Shown here in pieces: positions 48,214 to 63,007 of a stretch of 64,000 nt of DNA. A model generated the notes under the pieces. That model was not told where the DNA came from. It did not search any database and worked only from the letters and a program-made list of their open reading frames with translations. Origin of the DNA: Deinococcus aerius (GTDB lineage Bacteria > Deinococcota > Deinococci > Deinococcales > Deinococcaceae); contig NZ_BFAG01000006.1 of the NCBI RefSeq assembly GCF_002897375.1, forward strand, positions 10,001-74,000, in the 5' to 3' direction. Both the position numbers and the translations under genes were made by a program. The first letter of the stretch is position 1, and each line of letters opens with the position of its first letter.

Positions 48214-48993
48214 TCAACGGCACGTCCCCGTCAGCTCCGGGCGGTACTCGAAGTGCATCGTGCCGTGGTGATACCAGCGGCCCCCCCAGATCCAGCCGTG
48301 CCGCTCGAACACCCGCACCAGGGTGGGCGGAAGGCGGTTGCGGTAGCGAATCCCGGCCTGCCCCTCGCGGTAGCCCTTCCAGAGCCAGTAGTCCGAGTAG
48401 GCGGTGTTGAGGTCGATGGCCGCCCCCAGCGCGTGCAGGCTCAGGCGGGAGGTTCCGGCGATCTTCCGCCACACGAACGCCCCGGCACTCGGCCGCGCGT
48501 AGGGCAGGAGGGCGGGCTGACGGGCCAGTTCCGCCGCCACCGCCCGCAGGGACGCGGCGGCCCCGTTGACCCGCGTGACCCTGAGGACCTGCCCGAACCA
48601 GTTCACGGTGTCCAGGTGGGCCGCCACTTCCTGCGCCGAGCCGCCGTACATCCGCTGGAAAAGGGGCTCGTAGCGCACGCGCCCGGGGTCCTCGTTCCGG
48701 GCCGGAACCCGCAGGGGCTGACACGCCGGGTACACCGTGTCCAGCTTGTCGAGGAGGCCGGGCCAGTCGAGGAGGGCGGAATAGCTGGCCGCCCTCGCCC
48801 GTTCCAGCGGCATCCGGGTGCCGTCCTTCCAGACGAGGAGATCGCCCTGGACGCGCGACAGGAAAGAAGGGTAGGCCCGGACGAGCCGCCCGGCCGCCAG
48901 CCGTTCCCCCGGGGTGAGGCTCGCGGCGAGGCTGCCGGGCAGCAGGAGGGCGGCGAGGAGGGGCGTCCAGAGCCTGGGGGAAGAGCCTCCCAT
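48214..48993 (-). CDS. Secreted M15-family peptidase (D,D- or L,D-carboxypeptidase type)
   Basis: A 259-residue protein with a signal peptide (to about residue 24). The zinc site fits family M15: SLHALGAAIDLN gives the first histidine and aspartate, and HHGTMHFEYRP the second histidine, with WGGRWYHHG as in M15C endolysin-type enzymes. It should trim cell-wall peptides. TACCTT lies 6 nt before ATG 48993. It is convergent with the cobalamin operon, 6 nt apart. Confidence 0.85.
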   Translation of the reverse strand: MGGSSPRLWTPLLAALLLPGSLAASLTPGERLAAGRLVRAYPSFLSRVQGDLLVWKDGTRMPLERARAASYSALLDWPGLLDKLDTVYPACQPLRVPARNEDPGRVRYEPLFQRMYGGSAQEVAAHLDTVNWFGQVLRVTRVNGAAASLRAVAAELARQPALLPYARPSAGAFVWRKIAGTSRLSLHALGAAIDLNTAYSDYWLWKGYREGQAGIRYRNRLPPTLVRVFERHGWIWGGRWYHHGTMHFEYRPELTGTCR

Positions 48994-49027
48994 GCCTGCA
49001 AGGTATGCCTCTGGCCGGACAACCTGC

Positions 49028-51394
49028 TCAGCAGACCTGGAGGGCCCGTTTTCCGGCCTTGTCCGCGTACATCCGCAGGTCGCTGAGGCGGACGAGTTCG
49101 GCGGGGTCCTGGGTGTCGGCGGGGAAGCAGGCCACGCCCGCGCTCGCGTCCACCTCCCCGAAGCCCGCCGCGCGGGTCCGGTCCACGGCGATCCGCACCC
49201 GCTCCAGGATGATCGCCGCCTCGTTCGGGCCCACGCTGGGCAGCACGACCGCGTACTCGTCGCCGCCCAGGCGGTGGACCCGGTCCTCCTCGCGCAGGCA
49301 CTGGCGCAGGGCGCGGGCGAACTCGCGCAGCAGGGCGTCGCCGCGGGCGTGCCCCAGTGTGTCGTTCAAGCGCTTGAGGCCGTCGAGGTCCACGGAGAGC
49401 ACGGCGACCGCTGCCCCCAGGCGCCGCGCCCGGCTGAGTTCCGCCCCCAGGTCGATCTCGAACGCCCGGCGGTTGCCCAGCCCCGTCAGGATGTCGGTGC
49501 GGGCGGCCGTCTCCAGGCCCTGCACGTGGCGCTGGCGCTCCACCCCGGCCCCCAGCGTGCGCGCCGCCGCCGCGAGCAGGCTGCGCTCGAAGGGCGACCA
49601 CTCCCCGAAGGGACCCGTCCGGTACACGCCCAGCACCCAGGCCCGCTCGGGGATGTCCACGGCCACCGGGAGCAGCGCGGCCCCCCGCAGCCCGCTTCCC
49701 GGAAAGGTGGCGGACAGCCCGGGCGCGGTCAGGAAGACCGCCCGGCCCTGCAGGACCCCCGTGGCCTCGACCTGCCCCACCGGGAGGTCCCAGGTGGGGA
49801 GGGGGAGGTCCCCGTGGGTGGCGAGCGGGCGCATCCGGTCCCCCGCGCGCTGCCACAGCACGAGCGTCCCCTCGCCGAGCGCGCGGCCCACCGCCGCCAG
49901 GGCCGCCCCCGCCAGATCCTGCGCGCTCGCCTGCCCGTCCAGCAGGTGGGCGAGCTCCAGCAGGGCCTCGGCCTGCTCGCGGGCCCGCACGGCCTCGCGC
50001 TGGGCCTGCACCGCTGCCGTCACGTCGTAGCCGGTGCCGACCAGCCCCACTGGGCGCCCCCCGGCATCGTGCAGCGGGGCGTAGTGGGCCTCGAAGATCC
50101 GCCCCCCCACCGCCACCTGGGTGGTGAAGCTCTCCCCGGCGAGGGCGCGGTCCAGGTTGGCGAGGACCGCCGGGTCCCCGGCGAACACCTCCCGGACCGA
50201 GCGGCCCACGAGTTCGGCGGGGTTCGCCCCCAGGGCGGCCAGGCCGCGCCCCTCGACGAGGGTGAAGGTGCCCGCCGCGTCGGCCGTCCACAGGATGACC
50301 GGGGCGGCCTCCAGCGCGAGGCGCAGCCGCTCCTGGCTCTCGCGCAGGGCGGCCCGCGCGGCGCTCTGGCTCAGGCTCTGGCGCACCGCCCGGCTCACGG
50401 CGTCCACGAGTTGCCGGTCGCGCGTGGTCCAGGGCCGCTCGCGGTGCAGCCGCAGCAGGGTCATGACGTAGGTGGCCTCCCCCTCGCGCCCCAGGCACAC
50501 GCTCGCCGCCGAGCGCACCCCGGCGGCCACGAGGTCGGCGTGCGCCCCGGGCTCCCGCGCGTAGTCGGAGACGAACTGGGGCACGTCGCACTCGGCCACG
50601 CGCCACAGCAGGCCGCCCTCCTCCCGCCGCAGCTCCCGGGTGGCCTGCCCGGCGAGGTCCCGGCCCGCCGGGCTGTGCCAGGCGCCGCGCGAGGTGGCCC
50701 GGTCCCCCCGAACCACCACCAGCCCGCCCCAGTCCACGTCGAGGGCGGCGCCGGTGAGTTCGACGATGTGCGGCAGCAAGTCCCCGGGCGGCAGGTCGAG
50801 GTCGGTGAGGTCGCCGATGCCCCGCAGGAGCTGCGAGAGACTCAGGGCGTCTTGCAGGGTCCGGGCCTGCGTCTCCCGAACCTGGGCCGCGCGGTCCGCC
50901 TCCTGCCTCCCCAGCCGCAGCTCCAGCTCGTCGATCACGAGCGCGGCGAAGTCCTTGAGCGCGGCGCGTTCCTGGTCCGAAAAGCCCGCCCGCGGCCGCT
51001 CGTCCAGGATGCACAGCGTCCCCAGCGTGTGCCCGTCCGGGGTCACGAGCGGCGCCCCCGCGTAGAAGCGCAGCCCCGGCGCCCCCGTCACGAAGGGGTG
51101 GAGCGCGAAGCGGGCGTCGGCGGCGAGGTCCGGCACCACGAGCACGTCGAGGCTGTGCAGCGCGTGGGTGCAGAAACTCAGCGAGCGGTCGGTCTGCCGC
51201 AGGTCCAGCCCGAAGCAGGCCTTGAAAAAGGTGTGCTGCGACCCGACCAGCGAGATCAGGGAAATGGGGACCCCGAAGAGCCGCGCGGCCAGCGCCGTGA
51301 GCCGGTCGAAGGCCGCCTCGGGCAGCGTGTCCAGCACCGCGTAACGTTCGAGGGCCGCCAGCCGCTCCTGTTCCCGGGCCGCAATCGTCTCCAT
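49028..51394 (-). CDS. GAF-GAF-PAS-GAF-GGDEF sensor
   Basis: A 788-residue soluble protein. Residues 10-155 are a GAF domain of the type with LERYAVLDTLPEAAFDRLTALAARLFGVP; a second GAF covers about 185-320, a PAS domain about 335-455 (LRLALEAAPVILWTADAAGTF), a third GAF about 470-610, and the GGDEF domain follows. The active site reads LGGDEYAVVLP: tyrosine replaces the final phenylalanine. It probably integrates several signals to control c-di-GMP. TAGGCT lies 7 nt before ATG 51394. Confidence 0.88.
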   Translation of the reverse strand: METIAAREQERLAALERYAVLDTLPEAAFDRLTALAARLFGVPISLISLVGSQHTFFKACFGLDLRQTDRSLSFCTHALHSLDVLVVPDLAADARFALHPFVTGAPGLRFYAGAPLVTPDGHTLGTLCILDERPRAGFSDQERAALKDFAALVIDELELRLGRQEADRAAQVRETQARTLQDALSLSQLLRGIGDLTDLDLPPGDLLPHIVELTGAALDVDWGGLVVVRGDRATSRGAWHSPAGRDLAGQATRELRREEGGLLWRVAECDVPQFVSDYAREPGAHADLVAAGVRSAASVCLGREGEATYVMTLLRLHRERPWTTRDRQLVDAVSRAVRQSLSQSAARAALRESQERLRLALEAAPVILWTADAAGTFTLVEGRGLAALGANPAELVGRSVREVFAGDPAVLANLDRALAGESFTTQVAVGGRIFEAHYAPLHDAGGRPVGLVGTGYDVTAAVQAQREAVRAREQAEALLELAHLLDGQASAQDLAGAALAAVGRALGEGTLVLWQRAGDRMRPLATHGDLPLPTWDLPVGQVEATGVLQGRAVFLTAPGLSATFPGSGLRGAALLPVAVDIPERAWVLGVYRTGPFGEWSPFERSLLAAAARTLGAGVERQRHVQGLETAARTDILTGLGNRRAFEIDLGAELSRARRLGAAVAVLSVDLDGLKRLNDTLGHARGDALLREFARALRQCLREEDRVHRLGGDEYAVVLPSVGPNEAAIILERVRIAVDRTRAAGFGEVDASAGVACFPADTQDPAELVRLSDLRMYADKAGKRALQVC

Positions 51395-51478
51395 CCCCGC
51401 CAGCCTAGGCGGGGGCGTCTGTCACGGCTCTGACAACTTTTGCCGCGCCAGCACGTGAAATTTTCGGCTTTGCCGGGC

Positions 51479-53059
<1,581 letters not shown>

Positions 53060-53126
53060 GCGCCCCATTGTGCCGCACGGGGCCGACATGGCGCGGAGGA
53101 CTTGCGCGGGAAAGGGTTCATGCGGC

Positions 53127-53906
53127 TCAGGCGTCCTCGAAGCGCAGGTGCCGGACGCTGCGGCCCACGCTGCGAATCTCGCGCAGGGCCTGCATCCCGA
53201 TTCTGACGTGCTGGGTGGCGAAGGTTTCCGTCACCCAGCGGTCACTCTCGGTCGTCTTGACCCCCTCGGGCACCATGGGCTGGTCGGACACGAGCAGCAG
53301 CGCCCCGGTGGGGATGTGGTTGGCAAAGCCCACCGTGAAGACGGTCGCGGTCTCCATGTCAATCGCCATGCAGCGGGTGCGCGAGAGGTACTCCTTGAAC
53401 GCCGCGTCGTGCTCCCACACCCGGCGGTTGGTCGTGTACACCGTGCCCGTCCAGTAGTCCAGGCCCGCGTCCCGAATGCTCGACGAGATCGCCCGCTGGA
53501 GGCTGAACGCCGGGAGTGCCGGAATCTCGGGCGGCAGGTAGTCGTTGGAGGTGCCGTCGCCCCGGATCGCCGCGATGGGCAGGATGAGGTCCCCCACCTT
53601 GTTCTTGCGCTTGAGCCCGCCGCACTTGCCCAGGAACAGCACCGCCTCGGGCTCAACGGCGCTCAGCAGGTCCATGATGGTCGCCGCGTTCGCGCTCCCC
53701 ATCGTGAAGTTGATCATCGTGATGCCGTCCGCCGTGATCGTCGGCATGGCCTTGCCACGGTCGTGGATGCTCGCCCCGGTGAGGTCCGCGAAGATGTCGA
53801 GGTAGCCCAGGAAATTGGTAAGGAGGATGTAGTCCCCAAACTCGGAGAGGGGCAGGCCGGTGTAGCGGGGCAGCCAGTTCTCGACGATCTCCTGTTTGGT
53901 TCGCAT
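53127..53906 (-). CDS. amn: AMP nucleosidase, short form
   Basis: A 259-residue phosphorylase-fold enzyme that cuts AMP to adenine and ribose 5-phosphate. INFTMGSANAATIMDLLSAVEPEAVLFLGKCGGL, VGDLILPIAAIRGDGTSNDYLPPE and CMAIDMETATVFTVGF match the short AMP nucleosidases. ATG 53906 is chosen; TACCCT lies 10 nt upstream, leaving a leader of only a few bases. Confidence 0.9.
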   Translation of the reverse strand: MRTKQEIVENWLPRYTGLPLSEFGDYILLTNFLGYLDIFADLTGASIHDRGKAMPTITADGITMINFTMGSANAATIMDLLSAVEPEAVLFLGKCGGLKRKNKVGDLILPIAAIRGDGTSNDYLPPEIPALPAFSLQRAISSSIRDAGLDYWTGTVYTTNRRVWEHDAAFKEYLSRTRCMAIDMETATVFTVGFANHIPTGALLLVSDQPMVPEGVKTTESDRWVTETFATQHVRIGMQALREIRSVGRSVRHLRFEDA

Positions 53907-54084
53907 CTGACCTGCCAGGGTAGGAAGAGGCCGGTACGGTGTCAATCGCAGGACGCATCCCGTGTCCGCCGCTCGGGACGCCGACCAGTCGGGTCAGTCC
54001 TGGAGGTCGTGGCTGGACCCCTCGCTGCCTACGTGTCGCCGTGCGGCGGGAACTGTTTCTTAACTTGTCCGGCTTCCCCCCGCC

Positions 54085-54915
54085 CTACTTCCCGAACCGC
54101 CGCTCCCGGCCCTGGAAGTCGCGCAGGGCCCGCAGGAAATCCACCCGCCGGAAACCCGGCCAGTACACGTCGCAGAAGTAGAACTCGGAATACACGCTCT
54201 GCCACAGCATGAAGCCCGAGAGCCGAATTTCGCCGCTCGTGCGGATGATGAAGTCGGGGTCTGGCATCCCCGCCGTGTACAGGTGCGCGCTGACGTGTTC
54301 CGGCTTCAGCGCCTCGGTCACGTCCTCCAGCGTCCTCCCCGCCGCCGCCTGCTCGGCGAGGTGCTGCTTGACCGCGTCCACGATCTCCTCGCGGCCCCCG
54401 TAGCCCACGGCGATGTTGAGCAGCATCCCGTCGTACCCGGCGGTCTTGGCCTCCAGTTCTCCCAGGGCCTCGAGCACGTTGCCCGGAAAGCCGTGGTGCT
54501 GCCCGATGGCGCGCACCCGCACCCGGTTGGCGTGGATGCGCGGGTCGCGGGCGAGGTTGCGCGCCTCGCGGTCGAAGAGGCCCATGAGGTGCCGCACCTC
54601 GTCCGGGTCGCGGGCGATGTTGTCGGTCGAGAGGACCCAGATCGTCACCGCCGGGATGCCGAGTTCCAGGCACCACTGGAGGACCTCGTGGGCCTTGTCG
54701 ATGCCGAACTCGTAGCCCAATTCGCGCTCGACGCCCGCGGCCCGGGCGAAGCGGCGGTTGCCGTCGAGGATCAGGCCCAGGTGGCGGGGCAGCCGCGCGT
54801 GGGCTTTGACCTCGCGGGCGAGGCGTTGCTCGTAGCCCCACAGCAAGGCGCCGCGGGCCGCGTCGCGCGTTTTTTTCGCGGTGCGGACGGCGAGCTTGAG
54901 GGGCTTGCGGGTCAT
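54085..54915 (-). CDS. uppS: cis-Prenyltransferase (isoprenyl diphosphate synthase)
   Basis: A 276-residue enzyme of the undecaprenyl-diphosphate synthase family, which extends farnesyl diphosphate with cis-isoprene units. The catalytic region reads LGLILDGNRRFARAAG rather than the usual MDGNGRW, and VLSTDNIARDPDEV replaces the FSTENW motif. These changes recall short-chain cis-prenyltransferases of actinobacteria and of Deinococcus, so product length is uncertain. TACACT lies 10 nt before ATG 54915. Confidence 0.88.
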   Translation of the reverse strand: MTRKPLKLAVRTAKKTRDAARGALLWGYEQRLAREVKAHARLPRHLGLILDGNRRFARAAGVERELGYEFGIDKAHEVLQWCLELGIPAVTIWVLSTDNIARDPDEVRHLMGLFDREARNLARDPRIHANRVRVRAIGQHHGFPGNVLEALGELEAKTAGYDGMLLNIAVGYGGREEIVDAVKQHLAEQAAAGRTLEDVTEALKPEHVSAHLYTAGMPDPDFIIRTSGEIRLSGFMLWQSVYSEFYFCDVYWPGFRRVDFLRALRDFQGRERRFGK

Positions 54916-55375
54916 AACGCGGGCCAGTGTAGCGCGTGGGGGGGAGGGGGGCGTCTACCAAAAGGGGCAGGGTATCTTGCCCTCGTTTGCCCCACCCCCC
55001 AGCCCCTACCCCCAGAGGGGGCGACGACTCCGCCGCGCGGGGCGGCCCGCGCGTTGACGCCAGGCCTGCTCACGTGTCTCTCCTCTCGGTGAAGGGGGAG
55101 CGGCGCTGCGCTGGGCAAGGGGCTCGGCCCAGTTCGCCAGGAGGTCGTGTTCTCGACGAGCAAGGTTTGATCTTGTTGTGTGCTGAGCCGCGTGCCCACC
55201 GTCTCGCTGCGCGAGCAAGGCGGGGTGAAGGCGGTGCGAGTGCGAGTCGAGGGGTGGGGATCGGCCGTCCACAGGAGACGGTTTTACAGAGCTAAAGCTT
55301 GGGCGCTGTTCCTCCTCCCCCCTTGCGGGAGGCTGGGAGGGAGTGGCAGACGCTAGCCTGCCCTCCAAAAATCCC
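54916..55375. other. Non-coding gap with repeat fragments
   Basis: I see no gene in these 460 nt. A C-rich start (54985-55023) holds CCCCTAC-CCCC-AGAGGGGG, which can fold. The middle is of mixed composition with several start and stop codons in each frame. The 3' part (55311-55366) is a copy of the repeat described next to mutY. Confidence 0.5.
55311..55366. repeat. CTTGCGGGAG repeat family, copy A
   Basis: The segment has a C-rich run, CTTGCGGGAGG, TGGGAGGGAGTGGC and a small hairpin GGCAG...CTGCC. It aligns along its length with 56613-56672. It lies 10 nt beyond the mutY stop and may act as its terminator. Confidence 0.55.
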
Positions 55376-56413
55376 TCACGCCCCCGCGAACAACGAGTCT
55401 TGCCGCCTCTCCCACAGCCCCAGCGCCTTGTGGTCCAGCCGCGAGAGGGCGGCGTCGGACACGCGGGAGCGGGGCGGTCCACCCAGGCCGCCGTATACCG
55501 TCAGGTTCAGGTGGCGGTGGGTCATGGTGTGGGTGACGGTGCCAAGTTCGCCCGTCACGCTCGCGCCCAGACGTTCGGCCAGCCGGGCAAGGGCCTTTTC
55601 AGGCGTCTCGCCCTCGCGGACGACCTCGTTGGGCAGGCCCATCAAGCCTCCCAGCAGACTACCCTCGCGGCGTTCGAGGACGGCCTCGCGGGCGTCGCCG
55701 AGCAGCAGGGCGACGGCGTGGATTTCGCGCACCGCCGCTCGCTCCTTGGGGGCGGGAAAGGCTGCCGGATAACCGGAGGCGAAGGCCGTGCACCACGCCT
55801 GCAGCGGGCACTCGCCACACTTCGGGGTCTTGGGCGTGCAGGTCGTCGCCCCGAGATCCATTACCGCCTCGTTGAAGGCACCGGGGCGGGCGGGGTCGAA
55901 GAGTTCGTCGGCCCGCGCCTGGACCCAGGTTTGGGTCGGTTGCCGCTCGCCGTGCAGCCTTGCCAGCACGCGCCGCACGTTCCCGTCGTTCACCGCCCGG
56001 GCCTCCCCGCAGGCGAGGCTCGCCACCGCCGCCGCCGTATACGGCCCCACGCCCGGCAGCGCCCGCCAGCCTTCGTAGGTCGTGGGCATTCCCTCCCGCA
56101 CGATCACGCCCGCCGCCCGGTGCAGGTTGCGGGCCCGCGCGTAGTAGCCGCAGCCTTCCCAGGCTTTCAACACGGCCTCGATGGGCGCGTCCGCCAACGC
56201 CTGCACGGTGGGAAAGGCAGTCATGAACCGCTCGAAATACACCTGTCCGCGCGCCACCTGCGTCTGCTGGAGCAGCACCTCCGACACCCACACCCGGTAG
56301 GGATCGCGCCCGCCCTCCGGCCCCACCCGCCACGGCAGCGGGCGCCCGGCGCGGTCGAACCACGCGAGCAGCGCCCCGCGCACGGCGGGCAGGTCGGCGG
56401 GGGAGAGGGTCAC
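55376..56413 (-). CDS. mutY: A/G-specific adenine DNA glycosylase
   Basis: A 345-residue MutY that removes adenine mispaired with 8-oxoguanine. VSEVLLQQTQVARGQVYFERFMTAFP, the helix-hairpin-helix LPGVGPYTAAAVASLA with catalytic aspartate in AVNDGNVRRVLARL, and the 4Fe-4S motif C-TPKTPK-C-GE-C-PLQAW-C are intact; a NUDIX-like 8-oxoG domain ends the protein. GTG 56413 has TAGACT 7 nt upstream. Repeat elements flank the gene on both sides. Confidence 0.95.
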   Translation of the reverse strand: MTLSPADLPAVRGALLAWFDRAGRPLPWRVGPEGGRDPYRVWVSEVLLQQTQVARGQVYFERFMTAFPTVQALADAPIEAVLKAWEGCGYYARARNLHRAAGVIVREGMPTTYEGWRALPGVGPYTAAAVASLACGEARAVNDGNVRRVLARLHGERQPTQTWVQARADELFDPARPGAFNEAVMDLGATTCTPKTPKCGECPLQAWCTAFASGYPAAFPAPKERAAVREIHAVALLLGDAREAVLERREGSLLGGLMGLPNEVVREGETPEKALARLAERLGASVTGELGTVTHTMTHRHLNLTVYGGLGGPPRSRVSDAALSRLDHKALGLWERRQDSLFAGA

Positions 56414-56895
56414 GCGGGCCAGTCTAGAGGGCTGTGAAGGAGGGGAAGGCGGCCTCCCTGCCAATGCCGAGGTTGAACTGGGGTGACAAGCAGAACCCTC
56501 CCTCTTGGATGGGGAACACAAGAGACTAGTGTTTGGCACGGCAAAAAAAGCCCCTCCCCCTTGAACGCCTGGTGTGCCATAGGGAGAATGCCGTCTCAGC
56601 CAGGGTCTTTTTCTCCCTCTCCCCTTGCGGGAGAGGGTTGGGGAGAGGGGTGGCGAGCGCAGCTCGCCCTCGTGCCAGACAACGAAAAGCCCACCTCGCC
56701 CCACTTCTCATTTCACATCAAGCGTCTTGAGGGGAGGCTGGGACTGGAACAGCTCCGCAGGAGAGGGGTGAGCGGGCACGGCGTCCCAGGCTCAGTCAGG
56801 GTGTCCAGGCCCTCCTCTCCACACCCCGCAGGGGGAAGCAAGGCCAGAACTCCCTCCCCGCATTTGTCCCCGCCGCCGCCCGCTAGCCTGGGGGC
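56414..56895. other. Non-coding gap containing repeat copy B
   Basis: About 480 nt between divergent mutY and the uroporphyrinogen gene with no credible gene. It holds the mutY promoter (TAGACT at its left end), repeat copy B at 56613-56672, and the promoter TAGCCT (56884-56889) of the next gene. Confidence 0.5.
56613..56672. repeat. CTTGCGGGAG repeat family, copy B
   Basis: CTCTCCC/GGGAGAG folds around CTTGC, and a second hairpin GGCGAGC-GCA-GCTCGCC follows after a G-rich stretch. Sequences of this CTCCCCTTGCGGGAGAGGG type recur in many high-GC genomes. It aligns with copy A at 55311-55366 on the other side of mutY. Confidence 0.6.
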
Positions 56896-58419
<1,524 letters not shown>

Positions 58420-58624
58420 GGTGGATGCGCCGGGAAAAGCCCCCAGCCGCGCGGAGCGAGCTGTCCCGCACCTCCTTCAAGGGGCAGGCTGGGGCGCACA
58501 GGGGGGGCGGAGCCGTCACTCCCGCACTCCGGGACGGTGGACACATTTATAGGTGAGGTGGGCTGAGAAAAATTCATCGGCTTTCCGGCAGAAGTGGGCG
58601 CGCTGAACCTGTCAAGCTGTTCAC

Positions 58625-59767
58625 ATGGGCGCTCCTTTTGCCCCCTTCTTGTCTCCCGACCCCGGAGGGAACGTGAACCCGGACGACTGGGCCGCACTCG
58701 GCGTGCTGCGCGAACTCAGCGGGGCGCTGCTGGGGGCGCGGTCGGGCGCGCAGATCGAGGAGGTCCTGACCCGGCTCACGGTCAGCCTGCTGGGCACCCG
58801 TTACGCGCTGTTCCTGCGCTACGACCCCGCGCAGGACTCGCTGCGGGTGACCGCGGAGGCGGGCGAGCACGCCTCGGAACTCGGTGTGGTTCTGCCGCGC
58901 GGTCAGGGCCTCTCGTGGCGGGCGGCCCTGGCGCCGGAGCCCGTCTTGCATGTCCGCGGCGACGCGCTGCCGCCCGAGACCGTGCGCCTGCCCGGCTCGC
59001 CGACCCAGTCGGCCCTGTTCGCGCCGCTGCGCACGCCGGGGGGCAAGCTGCTGGGCGTGCTCACGGCGGGCCGGATCGCGCCCGACTTCAGCGCGCGGGA
59101 CGAGGCGCTGCTCGTCATCTTCGCCAACTCCGGGACCGTCACGCTGGAGCGCACCTTCGAGGCCGAGCGGGCCGCCGCCGCGCGCGAGGGGGCGCTGCTC
59201 GCCCTGGGGCTGGCGCTGGAGGCCCGCGACTACGAGACGCAGGGCCACACCAGCCGGGCCGTGGCGCTCGCCGAGCGGCTGGGCCGCGCCCTGGGGCTGG
59301 GCGAGGAGCCGCTGGACGCGCTGCGCCAGGGGGCGTACCTGCACGACATCGGCAAGCTCAGCGTGCCCGACGGGGTGCTGCTCAAGCCGGGACCCCTCAC
59401 CCCCGCCGAGCGGGCGCTCATGCGCGACCATGTCCTCACCGGCGAGGCGCTCGTGCGCTGCATCCCCGCCATGTCGCCCGAGGTCCTCGCCGTGATCCGC
59501 TCGCACCACGAACGCTGGGACGGCACCGGCTACCCCGACGGGCTGCGGGGCGAAGAGATCCCCTTCCTGGCCCGCATCTTCGCCCTGGTGGACGTGTTCG
59601 ACGCCCTGACCCACGCGCGGCCCTACCACGCCGCCCGCCCCGTGGCCGAGGCGCTGGACATCATTCGCGCCGAGGCCGGGCGGCATTTCGACCCGGGGGT
59701 GGTCGCCGCCTTCCTAGGCCTGATGGAGGGGCAGCCGGAGCCGGTGGAACGTTCCTTCCGGGGGTGA
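58625..59767 (+). CDS. GAF and HD-GYP c-di-GMP phosphodiesterase
   Basis: A 380-residue protein with a GAF domain (about residues 20-170) and an HD-GYP domain (about 185-370). The metal-binding HD is in [12 protein letters not shown] and the signature is [16 protein letters not shown], both complete, so it should break down c-di-GMP. It has no membrane helix. It is the only likely c-di-GMP hydrolase in the window, against three GGDEF proteins. Confidence 0.9.
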   Translation: MGAPFAPFLSPDPGGNVNPDDWAALGVLRELSGALLGARSGAQIEEVLTRLTVSLLGTRYALFLRYDPAQDSLRVTAEAGEHASELGVVLPRGQGLSWRAALAPEPVLHVRGDALPPETVRLPGSPTQSALFAPLRTPGGKLLGVLTAGRIAPDFSARDEALLVIFANSGTVTLERTFEAERAAAAREGALLALGLALEARDYETQGHTSRAVALAERLGRALGLGEEPLDALRQGAYLHDIGKLSVPDGVLLKPGPLTPAERALMRDHVLTGEALVRCIPAMSPEVLAVIRSHHERWDGTGYPDGLRGEEIPFLARIFALVDVFDALTHARPYHAARPVAEALDIIRAEAGRHFDPGVVAAFLGLMEGQPEPVERSFRG

Positions 59768-59909
59768 GCGCCGGGCCGGAAAGAAGTCCGTCCACCCCTC
59801 ACGCCAGCCCCCGGGGCCGTCCATCAACCCGGAAAATCCCGTCCTGTCCGCATTCTTACCGGTCGGTCGGGGACGCCCGCCCCGGTTGGGACACGGTATG
59901 CTGCGCCCT

Positions 59910-60475
59910 GTGAGTTTGGCGGCGTTTCTCGATCTGCGGGGCGAGCGGGCCCTGGTGGTGGGCGGCGGCCCGGTCGCCCTGCGCCGGGTGCGGACCCTGC
60001 TGGAGGCGGGCCTGCGCGTGACGGTCGTGGCCCCGGAGCTGCACCCCGACCTCCTGGGCCTGCCCGTGCGGGCCGAGCGGCGGCCCTACCAGCCGGGGGA
60101 CATCCGGGATGCGCGCGTGGTTGTCGCCGCCACGAACAGCGCCGCCGTGAACGACGCCGTCACGGCGGATGCCCGGGTCGCAGGCGTTCTGGTCAACCAC
60201 GCGGGCGACGCGGCGAGGGGCACCCTGCGCTTTCCGGCGGTTGTCCGGCGCGGCGGGATGCAGGTGGCCGTCACGACGGGGCGCGAGTTGCCCCTGCTCG
60301 CGCGGGCCCTGGGCGAGCGCGTCGCGGCGCTGCTGCCCGACGAGGCTGCCGTGAACGCCTGGGCCGGGCGGCGCGAGCGGGCGCTGAGCCTGGCCCCCGC
60401 CGAGCGCGAGCGCGAACTCGCGGGGCTGCGCGCCGACATCCGCGCGGCGCTGGGCCTCGTCGCCGGGGGGGCCGC

Positions 60476-60479
<4 letters not shown>
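59910..60479 (+). CDS. Precorrin-2 dehydrogenase / sirohydrochlorin ferrochelatase
   Basis: A 189-residue protein equal to the N-terminal part of CysG or yeast Met8: the NAD-binding [47 protein letters not shown] and the [21 protein letters not shown] segment. It oxidises precorrin-2 on the way to siroheme. GTG 59910 is exactly 7 nt after TATGCT (59897-59902 region); the frame is open from 59886. The stop overlaps hemA in GTGA. Confidence 0.9.
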
Positions 60480-61579
<1,100 letters not shown>

Positions 61580-61631
61580 ACCGGGGGACTTCGCCACGAA
61601 CCGCCCTCCCGTTTTCCCGTACCCTGCCCTC

Positions 61632-62502
<871 letters not shown>

Positions 62503-62510
<8 letters not shown>

Positions 62511-62946
62511 GACCTTCGCCCGCGAGCTGCGCTCCGGGGAGGCCGCCGACCTCACCCGCGCCGCCCGCCGCGCGCAGGCCGTCGCCTTTCTGGCCCTCGC
62601 CCTGCCGGGGCTGCCGCTGGGGGGCCTGTACCTGCTGACCCGCCCCGCACCGCTGCACCTGCCCTGGGCCGCCGGGCTCGCCGGGGTGGCCGCGCTGCTC
62701 GCGCTCATCGTCCTGCGCCTCGCCGGGATGGCGGCCCGCGGCGGCGGTCAGCCCCCCTCCCGCCCGGCCCTCACGGCGGCCATCCAGGGCGGCGCCGCGC
62801 CCGCCGTACCCTTCCTGCTGGGTTGCGCCTTCCTGGGCCAGCCCGCCGTCCTCGCCCTCCTGTGTGGGGTCGCGGCCCTCGCCCTCGTCCTGGCCTGGAC
62901 CAGCGTGCCCCGCTGGGTGCGGGCGGCGACTGCCCGGGGCGTCTGA
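62503..62946 (+). CDS. Polytopic membrane protein, unknown
   Basis: A 147-residue protein with a soluble helical start (residues 1-28) and four predicted membrane helices arranged in two pairs. No motif recognised. ATG 62503 lies inside the end of ygfZ, so the two are coupled; the link may be only positional. Confidence 0.65.
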
Positions 62947-63007
62947 CGGGACCCTCTGCGCCATTCGGCGGAGGGCTCCGGGGCCTGCCTCCCCTACGCT
63001 GGACCCC

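Noticed and set aside
48603..51014. Long minus-strand frame of 803 codons, and similar ones at 43033-45090 and 13714-15720
   Set aside because: All overlap recognised proteins in another frame and consist of low-complexity A/G/R/P sequence.
54912..55482. Frames of 95 and 158 codons in the gap after uppS
   Set aside because: Low-complexity, overlapping each other and repeat copy A, with no start signal.
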